DNA of 64,000 bases from Heterohyrax brucei (lineage: Eukaryota > Chordata > Mammalia > Hyracoidea > Procaviidae): assembly GCA_028571685.1 (NCBI GenBank), contig CM053140.1, positions 54,628,201 to 54,692,200 of the forward strand, given 5' to 3'. Below, in pieces: positions 1-10,460 of the stretch. Below the pieces are notes generated by a model. It had not been told where the DNA came from. It worked only from the letters and a program-made list of their open reading frames with translations, and made no database searches. The translations under genes were made by a program, and so were the position numbers. Numbering within the stretch: the first letter of the stretch is position 1; every line of letters begins with the position of its first letter.

Positions 1-2215
1 ACTGAAGTTGGTTGTAGAATATTTTCTTTACAAACTGTGTCATGTCAATTGACCTAGATGTCACCTAAGATTGTAGTCCCTGGCCCTCAGCTCAGTAACT
101 TAGTCCCTTAGGGAGTGTGGATGTGTCTATGAAGCTTCTATGACTTTTTCCTGGTCAAATTGTGCTGACTGTTCCTATATTATGTACTGTCTTTCCCTTC
201 ACCAAAGCCACCACTTACCTACTTTCTAGTCAGTGGTTTCTCTTTCCCGGCCCTCACCTCCCTCATAACTATCCAAGACTGTTTCTTTCTGTGTGTAAAC
301 CTTTTTTGAAGTTCTTACAGTAGTGGTCTCATACCGTCTTTGTCCTTTTGTGATTGACTTATTTCACTCTGCAAAATGCCCTCTAGATGCATCTGTGTTT
401 TCAGATGTTTCACAGATTCATCCTTATTCTTTATCTTTGCACAGTGTTCCACTGTGTTTTTACCAAATTTACTTATCCATTTAGCTGTTGATGGGTGCTG
501 AAGTCATTTCCATGGTTTTGCCATTGTGAATAATTCTGTAATGAACATGAGCATGCATGCGTCTACTCATGTGACAGCTCTTATTTCTCTAGGATATATT
601 CCTAGGGGCAGGATTGCTCAATCATATGGTATTTCTATTTCTGACTTTTTAAGGAAGAGCCATATCGTTTTTCAGTTACTGGTTATACCATTTTACATTC
701 CCACCAGCAGTGCACGAGGGTTTCAATCTCTCCAACATTTGTTATTTTCTGTATTATTATTATTTTTTAATTAGTGCCAATAGTGTTGGCTTTGTGATGG
801 GTTCTCATTGTAGTTTTGGTTTATGTTTCTCTGATGGCTGACGATTGTGAGCATTTCCTCATATGTCTGTTAGCTGCCTGAATGTCTTCTTTGGTGAAGT
901 GACTGTTCATATTCTTTGCCCATTTTTTTTAATGGGATTACTTGTCTTTTTGTTGTTGAAGTGTTGGAGTATCTTGTAACTTTCAGCCAATTTTTTCCCC
1001 CATCTGTAGGTTTCTTTTTACTCTTTTGGTGAAGTCTTGTGATGAGCATACATGTTTAATTTTTAGGAGCTCTTGGTTATCTAGTTTATTTTCTCATGTT
1101 TGTGCATTGTTGGTTATTATTTATATTCTATTATGCCATGTATTAGGGCTTTAGCATAGTCCTTATGTTTTCTTTCATGGTCTTTATGGTTTTAGGTTTA
1201 TATTTAGGTCTTTGATCCATTTTGAATTAATTTTTGTGTATAGTGTCAGGCATAGGTCTTGTTTCATTTTTTTTTTTAACTGATGGACATCCGGTTTTGC
1301 CAGCACAATTTATTAAAGAGACTGCCTTTTCCTCATTTAATGGACTTTGGGCCTCTGTCAAAGATTGGCTGATCTTTGGTAGATGGATTTCCATCTGGGT
1401 TCTCAAGTCTCTTCCATTGGTCTGTGTGTCTGTCATCATACCACTGCCAGGCTGTTTGGGTTACTACAGCTGTATAGTAAGTTCTGAGATCAGGGAGTAT
1501 GAGGTGTCCCGTTTGGTTCTTCAATAATGTTTTCCTCATTTAGGACCTCTTTCCATACCATAGAGTTAGTGGTGGTTAGTGTTTCCATCTCATTAATGAA
1601 TGCTATTCACATTTGGTAGGATTGCATCATATCTGCAGATGGTTCTCGGTAGAACTGACATTTTCACAGTGTTGAGGCTTCCTACCAGAAACATGGTATG
1701 TTTTTCCATTTATATAGGTCTCTTTTGGTTTGGGAAATCCTGGCTACACAGTGGTTAAGAGCTCAGCTGCTAACCAAAAGGTCAGCAGTTTGACTTTACC
1801 AGGTGTTCCTTGGAAACCATAAGGGAACAGTTGTACTCTGTCCTATAGTTGGAAATAACTTGATGCTAATGTTTTTTGTTTGTTTCTTACAGTAGTGTTT
1901 TACGATTTTCTTTGTACAGCTCTTTTATGTCCCCAGTTAGATTTATTCTTAAGTATTTTACTTTTTTAGTAATAATGATATTATTTTCTTGATTTCCTTT
2001 TGTTAGTATATAGGAATCCAATGGATTTTTCTTGTTGATCTTGTGTCCTGCTGCTCTGCTGAATCTGTCACTTCTAGTAGTTTTCTTGTGGTATATTTAA
2101 AGTTGTCTATGTATAGTTAGTTTCATATCACCTGTTGAGTAGGTATAGTTTTACTTCTTCTTTACCAGTTTGGATGCTCTTTATTTTTCTTTCCTTATTG
2201 CTCTTGCTAGCCCCC
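1..2215 (-). mobile_element. L1 LINE, 3' portion, antisense
   Basis: The plus strand reads as the reverse complement of an L1 3' half. It contains the familiar antisense text for the ORF2 C-terminus (the 'cattcccaccagcagtg' block near 697) and for upstream ORF2 ('ttgccagcacaatttatt' near 1298). The left edge resembles the 3' UTR blocks near 15.75 kb and 20.13 kb, so these appear to be one L1 family. Reading frames are broken by stops and indels, so nothing is functional. An AfroSINE interrupts it at about 1732-1868. The element continues beyond the left edge and its right boundary is approximate. Confidence 0.85.
1732..1868 (+). mobile_element. AfroSINE inserted in L1
   Basis: It has the AfroSINE head (cagtggttaagagctcagctgctaac), followed by 'ccttggaaacc' and the 'tctgtcctatag' body, and a degraded RTE-like tail. 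L1 antisense sequence is seen on both sides, so the SINE is younger than the L1. Confidence 0.85.
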
Positions 2216-2351
2216 TATAGGTTTTCAATGGCTGGTTTTTCAGATGTAATCACCAGTCTTCCTTTCTCAATACCTCTGAATGAGCTTAAATCCCAAACTT
2301 ATTGCTAAGAGTCAAAAGTGTTAACTGTTGGCACCATTCAGAAAAACAGAT

Positions 2352-2513
2352 AAACCCAAACTCCTTGTTGCTGAGTTGATTCCAACTTGTCCCAACACTA
2401 TGGGGTAGAGTAGAACTGTCCCATACAGTTTCCAAGGTGTGTCTGGTAGAGTCAAACTGCCAAACTTTTGGTTAGCAGCTGCAGCTCCTAACCACTATGT
2501 CACCAGGACTCCC
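2352..2513 (-). mobile_element. AfroSINE, minus strand
   Basis: On the plus strand it begins with an 'aaacccaaac' A-rich tail and the 'gttgattccaacttg' RTE-like tail. It ends with the reverse complement of the tRNA-like head ('ttggttagcagctgcagc...ccaggactcc'). Confidence 0.85.
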
Positions 2514-2715
2514 TAAATCTATAAAAGTAGAAATAAGGATCTTCTTTCCTTCTTTGTCCTCACACCTCCCCACAGGAGAAAGATGGCTTGCACTATGTTG
2601 TGAGCAGTATAGCTTTCTCATTACTTTATCTGAAATACGAATTGCTTGAGACTACTAGCAGAATCACCTTCATCCCAGCACTACACTTGGCAGATGACAG
2701 ACTCTCAGAAAACAC

Positions 2716-2737
2716 TGAATGAATGAATGAATGAATG
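2716..2737. repeat. (GAAT)n microsatellite
   Basis: Five uninterrupted tetranucleotide units of tgaa/gaat type. Confidence 0.9.
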
Positions 2738-3324
2738 GAAACAGTGAAGCTACATCCAAGCAGTCTGCTCCCACATGGGTAGGTGAACTGAGAAGATGCG
2801 TCTCCAGCCGTTCCAGCATTGAAAGATCTGGATTTGGGATGTGGCACCACCATTTATCCCTTTGTGGATGGGAGCAGAGTCGTTTGCCTTTTGGAACCTC
2901 AGTTTTTCCATCTGGAAAATGGGTCCAAAACATACCCAACTTGTTTCCTAGAGCTGTGAAAGTCAAAATAGAAGGCAGAGGGAAAACATTCCTTATAAGG
3001 TAAAGGCTGAACACATTGCTGAGACATAACACTTCATGGGAAATCAAGTCAAGACCAAGTGACACAGGATGGTGATATTTATTATTTTTTAACATCTTCC
3101 CCTCCAGAAGAGGAGAAAAAGTCTGAATCAACACTGGTTGCCTCTGGAAAGGATATGCAGTGAGGGAGTAGAAGGTCAGTTTTATTTCCAATATGCTAAC
3201 TTTTCATAACTGTGGCGTACTTATGATATTTTCATATTGAAATACATTTCAATATGTACGCATATAAATAAAATACCATTAATAGTTATTAATAGTTGTC
3301 ACCACGTACTCATCTCTTACTCAG

Positions 3325-3835
3325 TGTCATGGATTGGACTGCATCCTCACGAAAATGTGTGTAGCCATGTGGCTGGGCCATGATTCCCAATATTTTATGA
3401 TTGTCCTCCATTTTCTGATTTTCCTATGCTCTATAATAGAGCATTAGGGTGAGACTGTAAATCACTTCATAAGATGACCTCACTGCTCTACTGTAAAGGG
3501 AGTCTCCTTGGAGTATGGCTTGCACCACGCTTTATCCTTTCTTTCTACAAGAGATAAAAGGAAAGGAAAACAAGCAGAGCCTTGGAAACCTCACAACATC
3601 AAGAAAGTAGCACCAGAAGAGCACGTCTTTCAGACCTGAGGTTCCTGCACCAAGATGCTTCCTGACCAAAGACAAGGACTTTCCTCCAGAGCCAACAAGG
3701 GGGAAAGCCTTGCTTTGAAGCAAACATCCTGAATTTGGACTTGTAGCCTACTGGACTATTTAAGAATAAACTTGCCTTGTTAACGCCATCCACCTTGTGG
3801 TATCTCTGTTAGAGCAGCACTAGATGACTAATACA
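3325..3835 (+). mobile_element. Solo LTR, ERVL/MaLR-like, with intact 5-bp target duplication
   Basis: This 511-bp block starts TGTCATGGATTG and ends in ...ACTAATACA, i.e. TG...CA. It is flanked by a perfect 5-bp direct repeat, CTCAG, at 3320-3324 and 3836-3840, as expected for an ERVL-type integration. It contains an internal 'gagataaaaggaaag' block and ends in a stretch resembling the MaLR 3' end ('gtggtatctctgtt'). Related copies are at 12390-12950, 22444-23556 and, on the minus strand, 5787-6277. No internal retroviral genes flank it, so it is a solo LTR. Confidence 0.8.
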
Positions 3836-3844
3836 CTCAGTAAT

Positions 3845-3983
3845 ATGCTGTGAAGGCTATACTTATGCCCATTTTACAGATGAAGAAACTGAGGCACAGA
3901 GAGATAAAGTGACTTGCTCAAAGTCATGCAACCAGTGAAAGCTGAAGCAGATTGTGAACTCAGGTGTGACTGACTTTACTGGG
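3845..3983 (-). mobile_element. MIR relic
   Basis: The core 'cattttacagatgaagaaac' followed by tgaggcacagag and gacttgctcaaagtcatgcaacc is the reverse complement of the MIR core. It is an old, diverged mammalian SINE. Confidence 0.7.
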
Positions 3984-4505
3984 GATTGTTGTTATTGCTG
4001 TTAAGTCAATGCAGACTCATAGTGACCTTCTGTGTAACAGAATGAAATGTTGCCTGGACCTGTGCCATCCTCACTATTGGTATGTCTGAGTCTATTGTCC
4101 CTGCTGTGTCAACCAGTCTGATTGAGAGTTTCCCTCATTTTTGCTGACGCTCTGCTTTACCAAACATGGCATCCTTTCCTAGTAACTGGCCTATCCTGAC
4201 GGCATGTCCAAAGCAGCAAGCCCAAATCTTGCCATCTTTGCTTTCAAGGAGCAGTTTGGCTTTAATTTTTTTAAGACAGATTTGCTGACTCTTCTGAAAG
4301 TACATGATGTATTCAATATTCTTCATCAACACCATAATTCAAAGGAATCAATTCTTGGGTCTTCCTTATTCGTTGTCCAGCTTTCACATGCATATAAAGT
4401 GACTGAAAAGACACCAGTCTGAGTCAGGCTCTCTGTAGTCATCAGGGTGACATCTTGCTTAATGAGGTCTTTAGCAGCAGATGTCCTGAGAGTTGCTAGT
4501 CCCCA
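3984..4505 (-). mobile_element. RTE/BovB-like LINE, 3' fragment
   Basis: The plus strand begins with the RTE 3' end ('gttgttattgctgttaagtc', then gactcatagtgacc). It continues through the complement of the RT C-terminal region; a minus-strand reading frame at 4135-4335 parallels the one at 31376-31705. It is truncated at its 5' side near 4505. Confidence 0.75.
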
Positions 4506-4609
4506 CACGGATGCTGACCGCAGCAGCTCAAGAACAAGGCATGACAAGGCACTCAGATTAGCCTTGTGACACAAGAGAAGAGACAGCTCACTGCGTGGTT
4601 ACCAGGGAG

Positions 4610-4800
4610 TGGTGACAGCACATAGAGGGACAAGGGGTTTGGGGTCCAGAAGATCAGGCTTGTGCCCCAGCTCTGCCACTTCTGGCTGTCTGACCTCAGG
4701 CAAGTCCCTCTGCCTCTTGGGGCTTGCTTTCCTCACCTGCCTAAAGGGATGAGAAAATACCTTCCTTACAGGCTTGTGTGCACTGAGCATGTCACAGACA
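4610..4800 (+). mobile_element. MIR relic
   Basis: It contains 'agctctgccacttctggctg', then gacctcaggcaagtc and cctcacctgcc, matching the sense MIR core. Confidence 0.6.
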
Positions 4801-5095
4801 TAAGGATGCTTTAGGAAGCTTGTTTGTTTCTGAATCAAGTGGGGACAGAGCAGCAAACATGGCAGACAAGGTCCCAGTCCCCTGGAGGTTTCTTTTGAGG
4901 AACTGGAAGCCAGACAGTCAACCAGCAAACCGGTGAGATGGTTCAGAGGAAGGTGACTGCAACAAAGACCATGCCAGCCTCAAAGGCGATGGGGCTTGAG
5001 GCAGGGTGACCAGCAGTGGCCTCTTAGAGGAAGTGACCTCTAAACAGAATCTAAATAGTGGGAGGTCAGTGGAAGCTGGTGTGTTATTATCATAC
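4801..5095. other. Unassigned intergenic stretch
   Basis: No gene or repeat family was recognised. The text around 4930-5050 resembles old repeat-derived sequence but could not be assigned. Confidence 0.4.
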
Positions 5096-5315
5096 TGAAC
5101 AGGTCTCAGTAGGGCTTTCAGACTGGGGTGGGCTAGGAAGAAAGGCCTGGTGACCTACTTCTGAAAACCAGCCAGCGTAAATCCTTTGGATCACAGTGGT
5201 AGAATCCGCAACTGGGCAGCACCAGGCAGTGTTCCATGCCATTGCTCACAGAGTTGCCATGAGTCAGAAGTGGACCTCACAGCAGCCACAAGAGCAACAC
5301 ATCATGTTAAATGCA
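5096..5315 (+). mobile_element. Short non-autonomous RTE-derived SINE (5' RTE segment fused to 3' RTE tail)
   Basis: The left part ('tactgaacaggtctcag' through 'ggaagaaaggcctggtgacc') matches the RTE 5' segment seen at about 10590-10680 and 14680-14770. It passes directly into an RTE 3' tail ('gagttgccatgagtcagaag', then an AC-rich end) with no coding region between. It therefore looks like an internally deleted mobile derivative rather than a truncated LINE. Confidence 0.6.
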
Positions 5316-5407
5316 TTTCCTTGCTTGTCCCACATGAGTCACTGGGAGCTTGATGGACTCCACTTCGCCTCGCAAGTGCTGGCATCCTTCCCTGGAGATG
5401 TTCACTG

Positions 5408-5757
5408 TTGTTTTAGGTGCCCTCAAGTCAGCACCGCCCCGCAGTGACCCACCACACAAGAAAACCTCAGAGACTGACGCTCTCTGAGCCCGTTGTTGCA
5501 GCCTCGGTGCTAATTCGACTGGTTGAGGGTCTTGCTCTCTTCTGCTGGCCCTCTACCCTTAATAGCAAGCCTGATGTCCCTCTCCAGGGACTGGTCCCTC
5601 CTGATAACAGGTCCAAAGTACATGAGACACAGTCCAGTCATTCTCACTTCTGAGGAGCATTCTGGATTCATTTGTTCCAAGACAATTTCTGCATTCTTCC
5701 AGAAGTCCATGGTATAGTCAATTTTCTTCACCAACTGTAATTTAAAGACATCTATTG
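5408..5757 (-). mobile_element. RTE/BovB-like LINE, 3' fragment
   Basis: It begins 'ttgttttaggtgccctcaag' (RTE 3' end, antisense). It then has the complement of the RT tail, including 'tgatgtccctctccagggac' and 'ggagcattctgg'. A 74-codon minus-strand reading frame here resembles the corresponding part of the 31.4-31.7 kb copy. It is 5'-truncated. Confidence 0.75.
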
Positions 5758-5786
5758 TTTTGTCACTCAGAACTTCACTGAGTCAT

Positions 5787-6277
5787 TGTTTTAGTCATCT
5801 AGTGCTATTTTAACAAAAATACCACAAGTGGGAGGTTTTAAAAAGAAAAACTTATTTTGCCACAGTCCACTAGCCTAGAAGCACAAATTGAAGGTATGGG
5901 CTCCAGGGGTAGGCTTTCTCTGCTGGCTGGAGAGGGAGGGCCTTATAGTCTATCTTACATAAACAGTAAGCTTCTGAGGTGCGGGGAACTTGGTCTTTTC
6001 CAAGGGACACGCTCGGCTCCTGGTACTGCTTCTTGGTGATACGAGACCCCCAAATCTCCCTGCTTGTTTCGTTCTTTTATATCTCAGAAGACTTCCTAAA
6101 GGCACAAAACAGTCTTAAACACTGAATCCTGCCCCACCAACACAACTGCCACCAGTTCCCCCTCATTAACATCACAGAGGCGGGGTTGCAGGATACGGAA
6201 CCTCACACAGTACTGGGAATCATGGCCTCGCTAGATTACTACACAGATTTTTGGGGAAACATAGTTCAGTCCATGAC
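5787..6277 (-). mobile_element. LTR of the same ERVL/MaLR-like family, minus strand
   Basis: The left edge 'tgttttagtcatctagtgct' is the reverse complement of the 3' end of the LTRs at 3.3 and 12.4 kb. The right edge 'catagttcagtccatgac' is the reverse complement of their 5' end. The middle is longer and partly different from the 511-bp copy, suggesting a subfamily. Terminal TG...CA is recognisable, but I see no clear target duplication. Confidence 0.7.
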
Positions 6278-6319
6278 GACACCTTCAATATGCCAGGCCC
6301 CTAAGGGCATGCATTGCCT

Positions 6320-6475
6320 AGACTGTATTCCCAACAACCCGGAGAAGTAGGTACTAGGATCCCCATTTCCCAGCTGGAGAATCTGAAGTTCAGAAGTGGC
6401 GGGAAGGTCCAAGGCCACTTGGCTGTCAGTGGCAGAACTGGGACTTGAACTCAGCCTCTCTGGCTGAATGAAGGT
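6320..6475 (-). mobile_element. MIR relic
   Basis: It contains 'cccaacaacccggagaagtag', then ccccatttcccagctggag, the 'ccaaggccacttggctg' block, and cagaactgggacttgaac. This is the antisense MIR pattern. Confidence 0.6.
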
Positions 6476-6930
6476 CATGCTTCTTAACCACAGGCCCACA
6501 CAGCCAGGTAGTGCGGTGGGATTGCATGAGAGGTCTTCGCTGGGAACACTTTCAGTTCAGCTTCTGGAAGCCCAACCAAGCCCGTCTGTCAGCCTTTTGC
6601 AGATGAGGAGGCTGTTCCCATGGCTGCTTCTCCATTTCAGAACAACCGCAAAGCAGGCAGGGACAGATGTTTCCACACGTGGAAGTTGAGCTTGCGTCTT
6701 GGTGCACTGTTTTTGTGGTTCCTTTTTCACTCTCTTTTGGGTCATGCTCAAGTGGCGCTGACGTGTTTCCACCTCTACTGTTCGCTGTCTGCCACCACCA
6801 CCAGCAGCTGCCATTGAGTCAGCTCCCACTCACGTGAGCCCATGGTGTCAGGGTAGAATTGTGCTCTGCTGGGTTTTCAGTGATTGAATTTTTTGGAAGT
6901 AGGTGGCCAACTTTCTTCTGAGGGGCCTCT
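6476..6930. other. Unassigned intergenic stretch
   Basis: Open frames of 60-90 codons exist on both strands here, but none has a recognisable domain. They look like chance frames. Confidence 0.4.
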
Positions 6931-7103
6931 GAAAAACAAAAAAACCTGTTGCTGTTGAGTTGATTCCTACTCATAGCAACCTACATGACAGGGTGCAACT
7001 TCCACACAGGATTTCCAACAAGCAGCTGGTGGATTCTAACTGCTGACCCTTTGGTTAGCATCCATAGCGCTAAGCTCTTAACCACTATGCCATCAGGGTT
7101 TTC
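6931..7103 (-). mobile_element. AfroSINE, minus strand
   Basis: It has an A-rich start, 'gctgttgagttgattcctac' (RTE-like tail), and ends with the complement of the tRNA-like head ('ttaaccactatgccatcagg'). Confidence 0.85.
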
Positions 7104-7359
7104 GAGGTGCCTCTAGGAGGACTTGAATCTCCAACCTTTTGATTAGCAGTGGAGCTTGTTAATGCTTTGCTCTCTCCAGGGACTCCATCACAATCTTCAG
7201 ACTGATCTTAAGGATTCTCCCACTTTTTAGCAGAGGACTTCATGGTTTGCCTTTTGCTTTATTCATATTAGATCTTCCCAATAAACCTGGGACTTGGACT
7301 TATTTGGAAACTGAAGCTCAGAAAGGCTAACCACCACCAACAGTTAGATGCTTTTTACT
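7104..7359. other. Second partial AfroSINE head and unassigned sequence
   Basis: A short piece at about 7107-7190 ('gacttgaatctccaacctttt', then gattagcagtgg) resembles part of another antisense AfroSINE. The rest is unassigned. Confidence 0.4.
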
Positions 7360-7580
7360 AAGCTCTTGGCATGTGTCAGGCATGGCCTTAAACCATTTTA
7401 CATGTTGTGTCTCAGTTAATCATCACTACCACACTCTGAAGGAGACACTATTATCATCCCTATTTTAGAGATAGGAAGCTAAAGCTCAGAGAGCACAGTT
7501 GACTTGTCCAGGGTCACATACCAACAAATCCAGACTAGAACTCCGGTGTCTTGATTCTGGGTCCCGCACTCTAACCAACT
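7360..7580 (-). mobile_element. MIR relic
   Basis: It contains 'tatcatccctattttagag', 'aagctcagagagcacag' and 'ttgtccagggtcacatacc', matching antisense MIR. Confidence 0.7.
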
Positions 7581-8050
7581 CTCAGAACGCCTGTAAAACC
7601 TTAAAAATACGTATAATGCAACAGATATCTGATACCACTGATTATGAGACACAGCACTCACTCTTCTGGGTACAACTAGGAAGGAAAGATGCTACCAATT
7701 CACCTAAGGCACAAAACTTTCTTACCATTTAAAATTTAAAATTTCATAGTTATTAAAAAAGCTCTTTCAGACTTAATTAAATACAGATTTTGATATTTTA
7801 AAATATTTACCACTCTGTGCACACACAAAATTATATGAAAATAAGCTGGCTCAAACTCTTCTGTGTTCAAAAATCTGACTGATCCAGAATGACCAAGTCC
7901 ACTTTTTTTCACATAATATTGTCCTTGTGCCAGCAACTGTTGGTGACACAGATTTCTCTCTTCTTTTAAAAACATTTTATTTAGGTAAAACTCACATGTA
8001 TGCGTTACTATACAAATCATAAACATACTTGATGAGCTTTTACCCATGTA
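7581..8050. other. AT-rich unassigned intergenic stretch
   Basis: This is AT-rich sequence without a recognised gene or repeat. The 106-codon minus-strand frame at 7736-8056 has no known domain and overlaps a SINE tail, so I treat it as chance. The text near 7965-8040 resembles an old LINE 3' region. Confidence 0.4.
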
Positions 8051-8213
8051 AACCAACCCAACCTATTGTTGTCCCGTTGATTCAGACTCATAGTCACCCT
8101 ACAGGATGGAACAGAAGTGCCACATAGAGTTTCCAAGAAGTGCCTGGCAGATTTGAACTGCTAACCTTTTGGTTAGCAGCTGAATTTTTGATCACTGCAC
8201 TATCAGGACTCCG
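8051..8213 (-). mobile_element. AfroSINE, minus strand
   Basis: It has the RTE-like tail 'gttgattcagactcatagtc' and a central 'cacatagagtttccaag'. It ends in the complement of the head with 'atcaggactcc'. It is followed 13 bp later by another copy in the same orientation. Confidence 0.85.
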
Positions 8214-8225
8214 TTACCCATAACC

Positions 8226-8402
8226 GAAAAAAAAAAAAAAAAAAAAAACCCTTGCCATTGAGTCAACTCTGACTCATAGTTATCCTGTAGGACAGAGTAG
8301 AACTGCCCCACAGAGTTTTCAAGGAGTGCCTGGTGGATTTGAACTGACAGCCCTTTGGTTAGCAGACGTAACACTTAACCTACTACGCCACCAGGTTTTC
8401 CC
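8226..8402 (-). mobile_element. AfroSINE, minus strand, with long A-run
   Basis: It has a 22-base A-run at 8227-8248, then 'gccattgagtcaactctgac' and the standard body to 'ctacgccaccaggttttcc'. The long uninterrupted A-tract suggests a comparatively young copy. Confidence 0.9.
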
Positions 8403-8476
8403 TTTACCTGTATATATACCTGTAGTCAGTGGTTGTTAAACTGTTAGTAGTTTAAAGTCAACTGTGGTGAGTGTGG

Positions 8477-8925
8477 AGCTCTGGATGGCAGAGTGGTTAA
8501 GAGCTCGGCTGCTAACCAAAGAAACCCAAAATACCCACAGCTATGGAGTTAGGTCCAATTCATAGTAACTCTAGAAGTCAAAGTAGAACTTCCTCGTAGA
8601 GTTTCCAAGGAGCACCTGGTGTATTTGAACTGTCAACCTTTTGGTTAACAGACGTTTGTTAGCAGAGCAGTTGGTTGGAATGCAGCATCCAGAGTTGAGA
8701 CACCTGACTTCTAGGTCTGGATTTGTTGTTATGTGACCTTGGACAAGTCATTGGTGCTCTCTGAGCTTTAGTTTCTTATCTCTGAAACAGGGATAATAAT
8801 AATATCTCCGTCATAGTGTGGCGGTGATGATTAACAGAGTTACAACATGTAAAATGGTGTAGGGCCATGCTTGACATGTAGGTTGCTATGAGTCAGAACT
8901 GGCTTGACGGCAGTGGTTTCTTTGC
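8477..8925 (+). mobile_element. AfroSINE head and tail separated by about 360 bp
   Basis: A plus-strand head at 8477-8518 ('gagtggttaagagctcggct') stops abruptly, and a plus-strand tail ('gttgctatgagtcagaactg', then cttgacggcagtgg) appears at 8882-8925. Between them lie an antisense AfroSINE (about 8519-8654) and a MIR-like segment (about 8690-8880). The simplest reading is rearrangement or multiple insertions. It is not a clean single nested insertion, because the MIR should be older than the SINEs. Confidence 0.6.
8519..8654 (-). mobile_element. AfroSINE, minus strand
   Basis: It contains 'aaacccaaaatacccacagc', then 'gtagagtttccaaggagcac' and 'tcaaccttttggttaacag'. It directly abuts the plus-strand head at 8477-8518. 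Confidence 0.8.
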
Positions 8926-9884
8926 TGTATGGTGGGAGTATTTACACCACGGAAACTGGCAAATGCTCCAGTTCAGCTCCTCACCACTCAAGACGTGGAT
9001 CGAGGTGACCCGTCTATCTCATCACTAATGGTAGCCACTAGTCAGATAAGAGAGAGTCCAGCCACTCAGAAGGCTCCTTTGTGCCCGCTTCTCCCAACCT
9101 TTATCCCTTACCCCCGGGGAATGCTGTTTAATGTGGCATTTCTTTAAAGAGTCTCCAGAAGGGCTCAAAGTCACTGTCATCAGGCTCATGAGCTGGCTTT
9201 CTTTGCCCTTGTGCGGAGCTCGCCCACCTTTGGTTCCCACATGAGGAATGCTGCTAAACACGTCTGCTTCACCGCTTCCTCCATCCAGTAACCAGAGCTG
9301 CTTGGCTCCTAGAGGTTAAAAGACTATTCCTCTATTGTCTGCAGAATTTTCTCCTAAACCACAGAAACCCAGACTGAGATTGCATGTTTGGCATCAGCAA
9401 GCAATGACAACTCCATTAATTGCCAACAGCGATTGTAAATCACATCTCGGAATTCAGGGCTGATAGAATGAGAAAAGTGCCCTCTAAGAATTGCGCGCTT
9501 CCCTTTAGAACACTGTGCTTGGCTGAGCCATGACGAGCAGCCTGTCTTCAGAGCTGGCAACGGAGCCCCACAAGCAGGTGCCCCACCTTTTCTCCCTCAC
9601 ATGAAGTGCCTCATGGGCCTGTTCCCTGTCGGAGTGGTGTCTGCTCACTTCTCTGATGGGTCAGCCAGATGTTGCTACCTCTGGCCCTGACCTGGAAAAC
9701 AAGACCAGCATGCTGCCGGAGATCTCAGCCCCGGCTTCAGCTTGCCTCCAAATGGTCTCTTCCAGGTGCAGATGAAAGCTGGGCCTTTTGGGGACTGTGT
9801 TCACTGGGACACACCTCTTTGGTGAATGTCTCATTGTCAGCTTTGTCTCCCTAATCCACCTATGAGCTGTGGAACTGGATTTTT
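8926..9884. other. Unassigned intergenic stretch
   Basis: No gene, RNA or repeat family was recognised. Small open frames lack known domains. Confidence 0.5.
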
Positions 9885-10309
9885 TCCCCCTAACTTAAAT
9901 GATTTTTATTACTTTGTTTTCATTTTTAAGTAATAATTCCCCTTCCCTCCACACTCCCAGCCCTTGGTAACCACTTATCTACTTTGATTTATAGTCACTG
10001 GCATATTCTTGTATGGTTCATATCAGTGTGATCATACAATATTTGCCCTTTTGTCTGGCTTGGTTCACTCAGCACAATGGCTTCTAGGTTCATCCATGAC
10101 ATAGCATGTATCAGAACTTTATTTCTCCTTATAGGCAAGTGCTATTCAGTTGCGTGTATGTACAGAGTTTTGTTTATCCTTGCATCTGCTGATGGACACC
10201 GAAGTTGTTTCCATCATTTGGCTATTATGAATAGTGTAGGAATGAACCTTGGTATACAAGTTCTCTGTTTTATCTCTGCTTTTGGGTCTTTCGGGCATAT
10301 ACCTAAGAG
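9885..10309 (-). mobile_element. L1 LINE, 3' fragment (older type), antisense
   Basis: It contains the antisense L1 3'-end phrases 'ttgtctggcttggttcactc', 'gttcatccatgacatagc' and 'gggcatatacctaagagtgg'. It is more diverged from the three other L1 3' ends and appears to be an older subfamily. It is followed directly by an AfroSINE. Confidence 0.75.
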
Positions 10310-10460
10310 TGGTAAAGTGGTTAAGTGTTTGGCTGCTAACCAAAAGACCAGCAGTTTGAATTTCGCCTCTCCTCGCAGGCTCCATGGGTCAGTTCTACTC
10401 TGTCTTACAGGGTCACCATGAATCGGAACAATTTGATGGAAGCAGTTTTTTTTTTTTTGC
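10310..10460 (+). mobile_element. AfroSINE
   Basis: It has the head 'gtggttaagtgtttggctgc', the body 'gttctactctgtcttacagg' and the tail 'caccatgaatcggaac'. It ends in a T-run instead of the usual mixed tail. Confidence 0.8.

Noticed and set aside
2670..3191. 173-codon minus-strand open frame
   Set aside because: No domain, no splice context, and it covers a simple repeat. It is probably a chance frame.
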